A DNA stretch of 64,000 nt from Pseudorasbora parva (Eukaryota; Chordata; Actinopteri; Cypriniformes; Gobionidae), in assembly GCF_024679245.1 (NCBI RefSeq), contig NC_090184.1, positions 3,488,047 to 3,552,046 on the forward strand, read 5' to 3'. The translations under genes were made by a program, and so were the position numbers. Shown here piece by piece: positions 24,161 through 31,353 of this stretch; position 1 is the stretch's first letter; each line of letters opens with the position of its first letter. The notes under the pieces were generated by a model, which saw only the letters and a program-made list of their open reading frames with translations, was not told the origin of the DNA and ran no database searches.

Positions 24161-27100
24161 AGACAGTGCGAGACTGCAAGTTGTTGTTTTGCACAAATGA
24201 TTGCATTTGATAACTCTTTAACGTCAAGCATGTCCTATAAGTAACAGTCGTGTACCCAGTTTATTCTCTCGAAGGCGTCGACCTAAGACGGACACTTTTC
24301 CCAATTTGAAGTAGCCTATTAAAAACATTCAGAAATTGCATGCCGTTGTGATTTGCATATTGCAGTATGTACATTTGCAATATTTCCATAATTTCAATAT
24401 ATGGCACAGCCCTAATACTCAGTGTTGATTATTATTGGTTTAGTTGTTGCTGCCCTGGACCATACCTTACAAGACCCTTCTTGTAAACCAATGAAATGTT
24501 GTATTTGTTTCGTGCAGGTACATGGTGACGTCAGGTCTGGACAGGAAGCTAAAGGTGTACGACATCAGAGCGTTTAAACCTCTTCACTCCTGCTTTCTCC
24601 CTGCCGGAGCCTCTTGTCTGTCTCTGAGCCAGAGAGGACTGCTTAGTGCTGCTACTGGAGATATTGTTCAGGTAACGTACTGTTAAACTTCCTAGACAAC
24701 ATCAACAGTCCTCACCCATATTCAATTGCAATTGTAACAAAACAAATCAAGCTCAAGTCGCCTTTATATATATAGTGTTTTATACAGTACATATTGTTTC
24801 AAAGCAGCTTGACAACAATAAACAGGAAAATCATGGAATTTGTCATATTTTGTGTGAATAAATCAAAAGTAGGCCAGAACACTTAAAGGGATAGTTCACC
24901 CAAGAAGGACCATCCTGTCATCATTAACTTGCCCTAATGTCGTTCCAAACCCGTCAGACTTTCCTTCATCATATTACGCCACAGAGTCTCTTCAAAAAAT
25001 CTGGAATAATCTGCTCAATCTCTATGGATTACAGACATCTTTCTGAAGCGTCAGTGGAAGTTGCTTAGACTGTCAATGGAAGGACTGAAATCTCTCAGAA
25101 GAAGAAAGTCTTCTTTTTAATTATGAATGGAAGTCATCAATTGAAATTACCTTTTAAATAATAGAATAAACTATAAAACAAAAAATAAATGTTTCATAGG
25201 GTCCATACATTTAATTGCATGCACTGCAAAAAAAAAATGAGGGGGGGGGGGGGGGGGGGGGTCTTGAAGCACACAGACAGCGTCAACTGAGCTCGCCTTT
25301 GAATTAGTGATCGACCGATATTGATTTTTTTTTTACCAATACCGATTATTTGTATGTTTATGTGCCGATAACTGATATAGAACCGATATTTACTTAGTGT
25401 TATTTCTGTTTTTTACAATTACAGCAACAGCAACTGAACTGAGCTTTTTAAACACTGTAATTTTTGCAGTTTCACTTACATACAGAACAATTTACATCAA
25501 TAAATAGTCAGAATTGTTTTTTTTTAATACAGTGCAAAGTCTTTTTAACATTAATGCTGTTTTACCTTTCTATTTATAAATACAGCCTTATTAACAACAG
25601 GCAAAATATATTTATAAAGTCTAATGTTTTCAAATGGAGAATATAAATGAGAGATGAGTCTATCAACTCCCCATAACTATGAGCATAAATATAAGCATTC
25701 ATTTTAAACTTCAGTTTAAAAGTGTTTAATAGACTAAAGAGTGAATATTCTCTGGATTATGCAAACATTGTAAAAGCTGATGTATTCGCCGGTTTGTTTA
25801 TGTCAATCTCATCTAGAACGGTATCAAAATGAATGTTTGTGTCAGTCTCTGAATTATGCTGGTGACAGGTTTTCATCTCTGCGTTTAAGACTCGTTTCGC
25901 GGAGATTGGCTTAATAATTCATTTTCAAGGAGCTGTAATTAATTCGATGTTTATTATAAAACAACGAATTGTTATATAATGTTAAATGTCATATAGCAGA
26001 TGTTAATATAATGTAAGGAGTTTTAAACGAGTCGGTCTTGTTTACATGTACAGTGACTAGCCTATGCTGGAACAACAACTCGGTGAGAGAACGGCTGAAC
26101 GCGACTGAGCATAAACACAGAGAGAGAAAGAGTTTGGTGCTTTTATTTCTAACATGCTCTCATTTGTGGCGTAATAATTAATTTTCACGGAGGTGTAATT
26201 AATTAGATGTTTATTATATAAATGTTATATAGTAGACGTTAATATAATTTAAGGAGTTTTAAACGAGTCGGTCTTGTTTACATGGTGATCTAGCCTATAT
26301 GCTGGAGCAACAACCCGGTGAGAGAACGGCTGAATGCGACTGAGAATAAACACAAAGAGAGAAATAAGTTTGGCGCATTTATTTCCAACATGCTCTCATT
26401 CATGGCTGTTTTATTTCATTCATGTGAAGTTGCATCTTTATTGTGACATGATGACGGGTTACCTGATTGACTCCGTCAGTGAGTTCGTCTCTAGCGCCAA
26501 GTTTAAACTACCTATACATATCAACATCTTATTTGAGGTTATCTCAATTTTGCATAACTGTTATGTTAAACAAAGTTGATTAATTAAGGGATGCAGGTTA
26601 TTTTACCTCTCAACACAGCTGTTGATAATCTCCCTTCAGACGCAGTTCTTAAAACGTCCACAAGATGCCGACATTTATCAGAAAATCCGATATTTACATT
26701 TACATTTAATCATTTATCAGACGCTTTTATCCAAAGCGACTTACAAAAAAGGGGAGAGCAATAGAAGCAAGGAAACAAAAGGTAAGAGCTGTAAGAAGTC
26801 TCAGTTAATTAGCACAGTACACAATTATTATTTTTTTGGGACAAAAACAAAAATTAATGGATAGTTAAGTGCTAATGATATTACAAAACCGATCCCTGAC
26901 TATGGGAAAATGCTTAAATATCGGGAATCGGATTTTTCGGTCGATCACTTCTTTGAATGAGTCGCCTCGCAAGTACCATGCGAGTCTGACGGATGGAAGG
27001 AAGCAAGCTTAGTGTTCAATTCAAGCATGGGTGTAGATTACGGGGGGGACGTGTCCCCCGCACTTTTAATAAAGTGTATTTTCATCCCCCGCACGTTTAC

Positions 27101-28364
27101 TGGGTCTCCCCAATCCTAATCTACCCGATCCTAGTCGACCCGCTCCGAGCGGGATTCGAACCGGCGTTACCTGCGCAGCGGCGGGCAAGTTAACAGGGAC
27201 GCAATACACATACATTTTAAATTCTGTTATCATTTACACACCCTCGTGTACAGTAACGCTAAAGACAGCTTTCTCTAACCTAGGTTGATTGCGTGCTTCT
27301 TGAGGTCACAGGCAAGTGTATTTATACATAGAAACCAACATGAATACATCAAGATTTAAATTCAGAGACAAATATAATCTATGCATGACCTGTCATTTTA
27401 TTCGAATCTAAATATGAGGAGGGCGCTCTCACAGAAAGTCCAAAAGGGGATTCGTAGAAACTTACTGTCACGCTGGAGCTGCAGCTGAAGGAAAACAATC
27501 GTTATGAGCTGAAACGTAACGACGACAATCAGACGATTGCGACAATATGCTTTGTGTGTTTTTCAATGTAGGCTATTTATTGATAATAAAGTATATCATA
27601 TGAATAATGCAGTGCCAACTTACAGCTTTTTAAATGTTTATCTTCTGCTTACCAAAGCTGCATTTACTTAATGAAACATACAGTTAAAACAGTAATATTG
27701 TGAAATACCATTACAAATGAAAACAGCCTTTTTCTATGTGAATATAGTAAAGTGTGATTTATTCCTGTGATCAAAGCTGAATTTATCATCATTACTCCAG
27801 TCTTCAGTGTCACATGATCCTTCACTAATCACTCTCAGATGAGGATTTTATAATCAAGAAACATTTATGATTATTATCAGTGTTGAAAATAGTTGTGCTG
27901 CTTTAAAAGTGTTGTGGAAACCATGATATATTGTTAAAATCTGTATTGCTAACCCCTCCATGTTGCAGTTGTTTTTGGCACATGCCTACCGACTCCCGTA
28001 GAAACCAGATATTTTCGGAGAACTAAAGAGTGCCACGGGGACACAGATCAGATTTAAACCGTTGCGATGATAATTTAAATCCGATTTGGACTGACAGTGT
28101 GAATGTTGTCTGTATGCATCCACAGGTTTATCAGAACGTTTGTGGAAGCAGTCCTTTATCCAAACCCTACATGGCTCACCGGCTGCGAGGGCAAGTCTGC
28201 GGGGTTGGGTTCTGCCCCTTTGAGGATGTTCTGGGAATCGGACATGGACAGGGCTTCACCAGCATGATCGTTCCAGGTAAGACACGCATGCATCACAGTA
28301 CACACAAAGGACAAGCTCACGCCTTCATACCTGGGGTCTTGCATGTATAGTCAGCTGTGTTAAT

Positions 28365-28424
<60 letters not shown>

Positions 28425-30523
28425 GTAGGGGTGTAACGGTACACGTATTCGCACCGAACCGTGTCAATACAGGGCTTTCGGCTCTGTGCACGTGTGTACC
28501 GAATAGCTCCGAATGCGATCTTTAACAGTTAGTCGGCTTGTTTTAAGCGCAAAAAACACACTTCAATCCGAGTTCCCACACGAACATATTAAGTATTCAG
28601 TCCATTTTATCTCAAAATTCAAACATAAATGCTGTTTTGACGCTTTTAATGTGACGTGACTGATCACTGTATAGGCGCGTCAGTTCAAGCATTTAATGCA
28701 ATCATCTTTTCCTAAAGAATAAACATGAATATCTCAGAACAAATACATAAATAAATAAATCAAATGCCCAAATCCACTTGTATTTCAAATAAATGTGCAA
28801 AATAAAATTATTTTTCCGTTTGGATGATAAAGGAGGCTTAAAATCCACCGTGTGTCTGGGTGTGTCTGGGGGATACCTTAATTCTGGATAGGTGCACCTG
28901 CAGTTATACAACGATTATTACACTAAAACACTGAAATATGGCAATTCTAATATGTTCATATAGCCTTCTCATAAGAGACGGGGCAGCCTAACGCAGACGA
29001 GTTAGCTTACTGTTTTTAGGTGACATGTTTGTCGTCCAGCTGTGATATGCAAACTGAAGCTTGCAAAATTTGCATTCGACTTTTTTCCCATTTTATATTT
29101 TAAGAAAATGCTGCCACACTTCTGATTTCTTTGTTGACATGGTAGAAGAGGACTGACTATGAAAACGCTCTCACAATTAAATAATTAAATAAACAGCAAA
29201 GTATATTTCTTCAATCTGTCTCTTCTCCGGTGGGTTGGGCTAATCCAAAAGAAGTGAAAACAAGGGGGGTGTTACCTGTGAATCGGGGTTGCTCTGAACA
29301 CACCCCCATTAGCAATTAGTGCTTTCCACCTGAACATGGCAAAACTGATGAAAAGATTAAATGAACACGGTAAAAAATCTCATGAACATCTTGGTGCCAG
29401 ATACCACAGCGCACCTTCTGGAGAAGTCCATGCCTCGAGGGGTCAGGGCTGTTTTGGCAGCAAAAGGGGGACCAACACAATATAAGGATACATGCCTGAA
29501 TATATGGATTATGCATGACGGGTGTATGTTGGTGTATAAATATAAATGTTATCTAAGATGGCATACTGGCACTATATGCATCGTGGGAATTAGTCAAATC
29601 TATCATGGTTTCTTTCAGTATATGGCAGAGCTGCATGGCTGAATGTCACAAAAAATGTACAGGTCACATTTCTTTAATGCGAAATCTTAAATGTGTCTCT
29701 CCAGGTGCAGGAGAACCGAATTTTGATGCCCTTGATACCAACCCGTACCGCAGCTCTAAGCAGCGACAGGAGTGGGAGGTCAAGGCTCTGCTGGAGAAGG
29801 TGCAGCCTGAGCTGATCGGCTTGGACCCGGGACAGCTGGGTAAAGTGGACAAGGCCAGCTTTGAGCAGAGGCACAAGGAGCGGGTTGAGGCATTGGTAAG
29901 TTCAGCACTGGTGACGCTCAAGAGCAAAAAGAGAGACCCTGTTTGATGTCGTTGGTTCTGATTTTGTCTTGTTTTGTTTCAGGGTTTTGATCCATTGGCA
30001 ATAGAGAAATTTAAGCCCAGGAAAAAGAAGAAAGGAAGAAGCTCTGCTGGTGCCGTGGAGAAAAGGAAGAGGAAAGTCGCCCATGAGGATCAGAGGGTAA
30101 ATCATTTTTACTTCCTGTTTTTGTCTCTGTCTGTAGTCTTTTAATGTATTTGCATTTTCAAGCTCACGAGCACCTGAGAATGTTTGTATTAGTGATATAT
30201 GATACTGATAATATGTTTGAGATTTTTTAAAACCATATTATTACACTGGTATATATATAGCCTACCATATCTAGAGGGCAGAATATCATAGACTTTTGCT
30301 GTCAAAATCCCTGAAGTGTGTTTTAAACTTGCGCACAATCCTCTCTGTATGTTTCTCTCTTGCTGTATTTTGTTCACATCACTTCCTCTCTTTTGTGATT
30401 CTGCAGGACATCATTCGACAATCTATACAAGAGAAAATGGAAAGAAAGAAAGAGCTGAAAGAGAAGTCCACAGAGAAGAAAGACTCGGGAATGAAGACGA
30501 CTCTTGACCGTTTCAAGAAGTAG
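313..30523 (+). CDS. wdr46: wdr46 (BING4/Utp7), 5'-partial, 11 exons visible
   Basis: WD-repeat protein 46, a nucleolar small-subunit processome factor (yeast Utp7) needed for 18S rRNA maturation. Exons: 313-425, 3992-4079, 5901-5962, 7179-7283, 15085-15235, 16172-16407, 24518-24671, 28126-28276, 29705-29895, 29983-30096, 30407-30523. All junctions are GT-AG and the phases agree, giving 493 codons plus TAG with no break; the human protein is about 610 residues, so the N-terminal exons lie left of the window. Recognisable segments, numbered from the first visible codon: [20 protein letters not shown] (~29-48), [10 protein letters not shown] (~75-84), a WD repeat around NGTVSLWSP, then the BING4 C-terminal domain ([35 protein letters not shown]). 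The tail is Lys-rich ([11 protein letters not shown]) and ends LDRFKK, suiting a nucleolar basic tail. The first exon could start at 313 or 320, since both follow an AG. Introns range from 87 to 8110 bp and the large ones are mostly transposon. Confidence 0.96.
1064..2791. mobile_element. hAT element with 8-bp target duplication (wdr46 intron 1)
   Basis: Starts CAGGGATGGCG and ends CATCCCTA (as restored by mentally removing the inner insert). It is flanked by identical 8-mers GTATAGAT at 1056-1063 and 2792-2799, the duplication length of hAT elements. Near the left end lies a run of GGTT/AACCGG-type inverted motifs, mirrored at 1895-1960. It carries the element at 1967-2784 inside its right terminus. 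Non-autonomous: no transposase ORF seen. Confidence 0.8.
1967..2784. mobile_element. hAT element nested in the 1064-2791 hAT
   Basis: Termini TAGGGCTG (1967) and CAGCCCTA (to 2784), flanked by the exact 8-mer ATCCCTAG at 1959-1966 and 2785-2792. The insertion point is the last bases of the older hAT, so the younger duplication overlaps the older one by a base. The ends carry inverted TTCGAA-rich motifs (GAATATTCGAA type). About 0.8 kb, no transposase. Confidence 0.85.
2944..3283. repeat. 77-bp minisatellite, about four copies
   Basis: The unit beginning GAGTCATTGAATCATT recurs at 3026, 3103, 3180 and 3258 (period 77, 77, 78), with a more diverged first copy from about 2944. The middle copies are almost identical; one G is inserted in the last. 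It lies inside the outer hAT-like element at 963-3477. Confidence 0.9.
4196..5172. mobile_element. hAT-like element, left end only (wdr46 intron 2)
   Basis: Opens with TAGGGCTGGGCGATATGG, a widespread fish hAT terminus, followed by inverted 'cggtat' motifs. No matching right end (CCATATCGCCCAGCCCTA) is visible before exon 5901, so it is truncated or decayed; the right limit given is approximate. Inside, a ~60-bp segment (AACAAATACAGTGAATGTAA and flanks) occurs twice, near 4382 and 4652. Confidence 0.45.
5543..5873. mobile_element. CACTGT-ended MITE abutting the exon 3 acceptor
   Basis: Termini CACTTTAAAAAATATT and AAATATTTTTTTACAGTG with TA on both sides. The interior (TGCGTCATCACAAATAAAAC, CCAATATGCTTACAAAAT) matches the element at 35104-35908, so they are one family. 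The right end stops 27 bp before the wdr46 exon at 5901, directly against its polypyrimidine tract. Confidence 0.7.
6026..6372. repeat. interspersed repeat with TTAGCCTG ends
   Basis: Runs from TTAGCCTGACGTGGTC to GTTAGCCTGGCATCCAGGC, holding ACCAATCAGAGCAATGAAG-type sequence common in cyprinid non-autonomous elements. The boundaries are judged only from the repeated TTAGCCTG motif. No coding potential. Confidence 0.4.
6612..6960 (+). repeat. cyprinid interspersed repeat, copy 1 of 3
   Basis: Carries CATGTGACACTGAAGTCTGG, GCTTTGATCACAGGAA and GATCAAATAAATGCA. The same sequence appears in reverse at 27655-27935 and as a short piece at 38350-38455. Clearly dispersed, but no target duplication or polymerase III box was found, so its class is open. 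Confidence 0.6.
7320..7847. mobile_element. hAT-like element, left end only (wdr46 intron 4)
   Basis: Begins TAGGGCTGTCACTAACGA, a common hAT terminus, 36 bp after the donor of the exon ending at 7283. No matching right end was found. The next recognisable boundary is the TTAA element starting at 7848. Confidence 0.4.
7916..10276. mobile_element. Harbinger-like element in the outer TTAA element
   Basis: Termini GGGCTGCTTTCACA (7916) and TGTGAAAGCACCC (to 10276), with TTA at 7913-7915 and 10277-10279: the 3-bp target duplication and G-rich ends of PIF/Harbinger elements. Sub-terminal GGTTCATTTGGTCCGAACC is mirrored near the right end. Removing it restores the outer arm GAGTTAGATAAGTCC. It carries the CAGGG-ended element at 8253-9798. 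No Harbinger nuclease ORF is recognisable. Confidence 0.75.
8253..9798. mobile_element. CAGGG...CCCTG element, copy 1
   Basis: Starts CAGGGTATCCGCGGGGTCTT and ends TGCATATACCCTG, flanked by AGTAT at 8248-8252 and 9799-9803. The ends contain runs of AAAAGTCTTAAAAAG-like sequence in both arms. A related element with the same ends lies at 31354-32801. The duplication is 5 bp here; the superfamily is not assigned. No transposase frame seen. Confidence 0.65.
10300..10605 (+). repeat. ~300-bp segment shared with 29040-29345
   Basis: Contains GCAAAATTTGCAT, TTTGTTGACATGGTAG, GGGCTAATCCAAAAGAAGTG and GTGCTTTCCACCTGA in the same order as a segment at 29040-29345, with small indels. It fills the stretch between the Harbinger-like element and the next hAT. 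No coding capacity; probably the interior of an older dispersed element. Confidence 0.75.
11114..12646. mobile_element. TTAA-flanked element with ~370-bp inverted arms
   Basis: TTAAAGGGTTAGT...ACTAACCCTTTAA, with TTAA at 11114-11117 and 12643-12646. The two arms are nearly identical inverted copies for roughly 370 bp (e.g. TTACTCACCCTCATGTCGTT, ATGGCTGAGAAAGGCTTCAG, AAGACTTCGTTACAAAGTCC), ending where the inner MITE at 11499-12260 begins. Members with the same ends occur at 24883, 43254-45496 and 49352-49999. The arms could fold into a very long hairpin. Confidence 0.85.
11499..12260. mobile_element. MITE nested in the palindromic TTAA element
   Basis: Ends CTGCGTCCCAATTCGCATAC and GTAGGCGAATTGGGACGCAG; internal inverted AGTATG/CATACT motifs occur in both halves. 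About 760 bp. It sits at the centre of the long palindrome, so it inserted between the arms or forms their loop. No clear flanking duplication. Confidence 0.6.
13404..14920. mobile_element. second hAT in the outer TTAA element
   Basis: Termini TAGAGATGCAACAATAC (13404) and GTATTGTGACATCCCTA (to 14920). Flanking 8-mers GTATGGAC (13396-13403) and ATATGGAC (14921-14928) differ at one base, consistent with an ageing hAT duplication. It contains the Harbinger-like MITE at 13436-13986. No transposase. Confidence 0.75.
13436..13986. mobile_element. Harbinger-like MITE inside the 13404-14920 hAT
   Basis: Ends AGGGGGTCGCACACC and GGTGTGGGACCCCCCCT, flanked by TTA at 13433-13435 and 13987-13989. Inner arms pair as GCGGAGCTCGGCG against CGCCGAGCTCCGC. 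GC-rich, 551 bp, no ORF of note. Inserted 32 bp inside the hAT end. Confidence 0.7.
15236..16171 (+). other. wdr46 intron 5, partial TTAA-type repeat
   Basis: 936-bp intron. From about 15697 (TTTAAAGAGGACCTGTGCTG) to about 16040 it carries a dispersed cyprinid-type segment with CTGATTGGTCAGCTGG and GTGATTGGTGTTTGG. I could not find a matching inverted right end. Nothing else recognised. Confidence 0.35.
16754..17036 (+). pseudogene. ORF remnant in hAT, acidic N-terminus, P2X7-tail-like (weak)
   Basis: A short open frame starts MSKITSVV and includes [33 protein letters not shown] and EENRLRIGQ; the frame then runs into the GC-rich repeat at 17010-17490 and loses meaning. Several fish genes described as 'P2X purinoceptor 7-like' begin with a similar ESDSEEVEVG / PYNYEP / EENRLGN pattern before a Cys-rich domain, and the present piece may be such an N-terminal fragment caught in a transposon. 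This rests on recollection of motif style only. No Cys-rich domain follows. Confidence 0.3.
17010..17490. repeat. GC-rich dispersed repeat with CCCGG clusters
   Basis: Begins near CAGGTGTCACACTGCG and ends near CGTGCAGTGTGAAAGGGGC, so GTGTCACACTG/CAGTGTGA are mirrored. The interior has many CCCGG/CCGGG words (GACCCGGGTTCAATTCGG, GAATATTGCGGG). Much higher GC than its surroundings, which creates long but meaningless open frames on both strands. Confidence 0.5.
18868..19557 (+). other. wdr46 intron 6, no gene seen
   Basis: 690 bp. GACAATGTTTACTGTATGGGGTTTATATTGTAAT is present twice in tandem (near 18995 and 19061). On the minus strand around 19133-19417 an open frame ([17 protein letters not shown]...) resembles the helix-turn-helix start of hAT/Tc-type transposase-derived proteins, but too little remains to call it. 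Confidence 0.3.
19558..20944. mobile_element. TTAA-flanked element (GGTAGGGTAGGT ends)
   Basis: TTAAAGGTAGGGTAGGTA at 19558 and CCTACCTACCCTACCTTTAA to 20944 form inverted ends of about 17 bp, continuing as CCAAATTTG...CAAATTTGG further in. TTAA at both edges. 1387 bp, no transposase. A different family from the TTAAAGGGTTAGT elements. Confidence 0.7.
21135..21410. mobile_element. short TTAA-flanked MITE
   Basis: TTAAAGGGGTACTTCAGCGC and TCGCTGAAGTAACCCTTTAA are inverted ends; TTAA at 21135-21138 and 21407-21410. 276 bp, non-coding, with CAACTCCCAGAATGCA in the middle. Confidence 0.75.
21607..22231. mobile_element. hAT element carrying a BED-finger fragment
   Basis: Termini TAGGGCCGGGAC (21607) and GTCCCGGCCCTA (to 22231) with ATATATAT on both sides (21599-21606, 22232-22239). 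Inner arms carry TTAACGCGTTAATTAA and TTAATTACGATTAAT words. An internal frame retains the start of a BED-type zinc finger, so this is probably a deletion product of an autonomous hAT. A long (AT)n tract follows it. Confidence 0.75.
21809..22030 (+). pseudogene. degenerate BED zinc finger from hAT transposase
   Basis: 73-residue frame with [20 protein letters not shown] then [12 protein letters not shown]1/hAT transposases carry a BED finger of C-x2-C ... H-x(3-5)-H form near the N-terminus. Here the first Cys is kept, the second is Tyr, one His is kept in KYH, and the frame stops shortly after, with no RNase-H catalytic core. A dead remnant inside the hAT at 21607-22231. Confidence 0.6.
23058..23268 (+). 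repeat. tRNA-derived SINE, copy 1
   Basis: A tRNA-like head with A-box-like GGCTGTAGTGTAGGGG and an exact B box GGTTCGAATCC (about 23114) is followed by a tail TTCCCATCACATATCAGATC, GGAAAGGCATTTATTTTCA and ACATGTTTGTTAATAAGTG. The same tail and head recur in reverse at 58505-58735. The head is not a functional tRNA: the acceptor strands do not pair. Confidence 0.7.
23269..23345 (-). repeat. inverted SINE head next to copy 1
   Basis: Read on the minus strand, this piece gives GTTGCAACCCGATCAG then TGGTTCGAATCTGCC, the 3' part of a tRNA-like head with a B box, followed by CTTTTCCCACACACTC. It therefore lies head-inward against copy 1, making an imperfect inverted pair. Confidence 0.5.
24097..24159. 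repeat. (TG)n microsatellite
   Basis: 63 bases of uninterrupted TG inside the hAT-like element of wdr46 intron 6. It gives a Val-Cys run in one frame, which is not a protein. Confidence 0.98.
24883..25240 (+). mobile_element. TTAA-family element, left arm only
   Basis: TTAAAGGGATAGTTCACCCA then CCTAATGTCGTTCCAAACCC matches the arms of the elements at 11114, 43254 and 49352. No inverted right arm is visible before the G-run and the hAT at 25315, so the element is truncated; the right limit is approximate. Confidence 0.6.
25241..25261. repeat. poly-G tract (21 G)
   Basis: Twenty-one consecutive G bases, preceded closely by a run of A. Such a run can form a G-quadruplex and is also a common sequencing or assembly weak point. 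Confidence 0.95.
25315..26950. mobile_element. hAT element, exact 8-bp duplication, internal duplication
   Basis: Ends TAGTGATCGACCGATA (25315) and TCGGTCGATCACTT (to 26950), with identical CTTTGAAT at 25307-25314 and 26951-26958. The interior has two tandem copies of a ~240-bp unit (about 25905-26160 and 26165-26410; shared words GAGTTTTAAACGAGTCGGTC, GGTGAGAGAACGGCTGAA). A short fish repeat lies near the right end. No transposase. Confidence 0.85.
26693..26755 (+). repeat. conserved fish repeat tail
   Basis: CATTTATCAGACGCTTTTAT followed by CCAAAGCGACTTAC is a sequence found at very high copy number in teleost genomes. It lies within the hAT at 25315-26950. The parent element is not assigned here. 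Confidence 0.55.
27010..27200 (-). repeat. tRNA-related SINE-like repeat
   Basis: On the minus strand a B box GGTTCGAATCC (27152-27162) sits in a T-arm-like context (GCCGGTTCGAATCCCGC) after GCGCAGGTAACGCC. The remaining arms do not fold as a tRNA. On the plus strand the left part is a hairpin of GGGGGGGACGTGTCCCCC. Probably a tRNA-derived SINE or an element that captured one. Confidence 0.4.
27655..27935 (-). repeat. cyprinid interspersed repeat, copy 2
   Basis: Reverse-strand copy of the repeat at 6612-6960: TTCCTGTGATCAAAGCTGAA, ATCATCATTACTCCAGTC and AGTGTCACATGATCC appear in reverse order. It lies in wdr46 intron 7, between the tRNA-like repeat and exon 28126. Confidence 0.65.
28370..28421. 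repeat. (AT)n microsatellite
   Basis: About 52 bases of alternating AT in wdr46 intron 8, next to a hAT-like terminus. Confidence 0.97.
28427..29360. mobile_element. hAT-like left end and shared segment (wdr46 intron 8)
   Basis: Starts TAGGGGTGTAACGGTACACG then CGCACCGAACC, a frequent fish hAT terminus. The part at 29040-29345 repeats the sequence found at 10300-10605. No inverted right end (CGTGTACCGTTACACCCCTA) was seen; the right limit is approximate and a Tc1-like fragment follows. Confidence 0.5.
29387..29490 (+). mobile_element. 3' fragment of a Tc1-like element
   Basis: ATCTTGGTGCCAGATACCAC, TGGAGAAGTCCATGCCTCG and GGTCAGGGCTGTTTTGGCAG match the transposase 3' end of the element at 41274-42456. 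In frame it reads like the C-terminal ARG-GLU-VAL type tail of that transposase family ([14 protein letters not shown]). Only about 100 bp survive. Confidence 0.7.
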
Positions 30524-30665
30524 AGCGAAGATCCCCGACCGCTGCGAACATGAGGACCGCCTCAATGGAGAATCGAGTATTCATACAGACATTTTTATAA
30601 CCAGCCTCTGGATATCATTTCTATTGTCCCTTGATTGTGTACAAAACAAAGGTGTTTGCTTGTTT

Positions 30666-30671
30666 AATAAA
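30666..30671 (+). promoter_or_regulatory. wdr46: wdr46 polyadenylation signal
   Basis: AATAAA 143 bp after the wdr46 stop codon (TAG 30521-30523), the first canonical signal downstream, implying a short 3' UTR. Confidence 0.8.
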
Positions 30672-30719
30672 GTACATAGACTATCTACATTGTCAAGACA
30701 TTGCACATGTTTTAATCTC

Positions 30720-31350
30720 TAAACGGGACCCATTATGCAAAATTCAATATGATATAGTTTTTAAACACATTTTGGTGTCGGCAGTGTGTGTACACAACCA
30801 CCCAATTGTGGTAAAAATCCATCCACGGCGTTTATTTTCCCCATAAATCTGAAAACTGTCTCCAAATGAGCCGTTAACACTGTTATCAGGCCACGCCCAT
30901 GACTGCTGACAGACCCCGCCCTATTAGTTAAACTCCGCCCCTCAGTGATCTGTACACAGTCCATCATGTTTATCTCCTCGCCAGAGCATTGAAGTCAGAA
31001 ATGTGTTCGTATTAAAGCTACTAAAGTGATGCAGTCGAGAGCAGTTAGTGAGTTTCTGTTTGATTCATATTAACAGCAGATATAGCAGTAGATACTGTAT
31101 ATTATGCTGCTGTTACTTTAATACACACGTTTACGTTCACAGATGTAACCGACTGTTTATGTGAACTGTGTGTGTTTCGGACATAACCTTGTGTGTGTTT
31201 GACAGTTTAAGCGCAATATGAGAACGGAGTTTGATACTCACGGGACGCTCCATCTGACACACAGCTTTCTGTGTGTGTGCTCGGGTGTGTGTGTGTCTGT
31301 GTGTGTGTGTGCTCTGAAAACCAAATATCAGAAGTTTAGACTGATACGGC
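30720..31350. repeat. dispersed repeat downstream of wdr46
   Basis: From CTCTAAACGGGACCCATTATG onward the stretch has GCCACGCCCATGACTGCTG, CCGCCCCTCAGTGATC and a TG-rich region near 31260-31310, of a kind dispersed in cyprinid genomes. Part (ACCGACTGT..., CCTTGTGTGT.TTTGACAG) resembles 14475-14515. No gene seen. Confidence 0.35.
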
Positions 31351-31353
31351 TTT

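Larger units (their letters stand above)
22609..24414. mobile_element. hAT-like element (wdr46 intron 6)
   Basis: Ends TACGGCTGTGCGATAT (22609) and ATATGGCACAGCCCTA (to 24414). Flanking 8-mers ATGTTCAG and ATACTCAG agree at six positions, an old hAT duplication. Sub-terminal GATATG/CATATT words at both ends. It contains an inner element bounded by TGTGACC...GGTCACA (22757-24041), SINE pieces and a (TG)n tract. Confidence 0.65.

Noticed and set aside
23934..24200. Open frame with a Cys-Val run
   Set aside because: The run is the (TG)n microsatellite at 24097-24159; flanking residues are repeat sequence.
27138..27200. tRNA gene on -
   Set aside because: Only the T-arm region is convincing; the rest does not fold as a cloverleaf.
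29605..29946. Single continuous 113-residue frame as the wdr46 exon
   Set aside because: The splice sites at 29704/29705 and 29895/29896 define a shorter exon in phase with its neighbours; the extra residues are intronic read-through.
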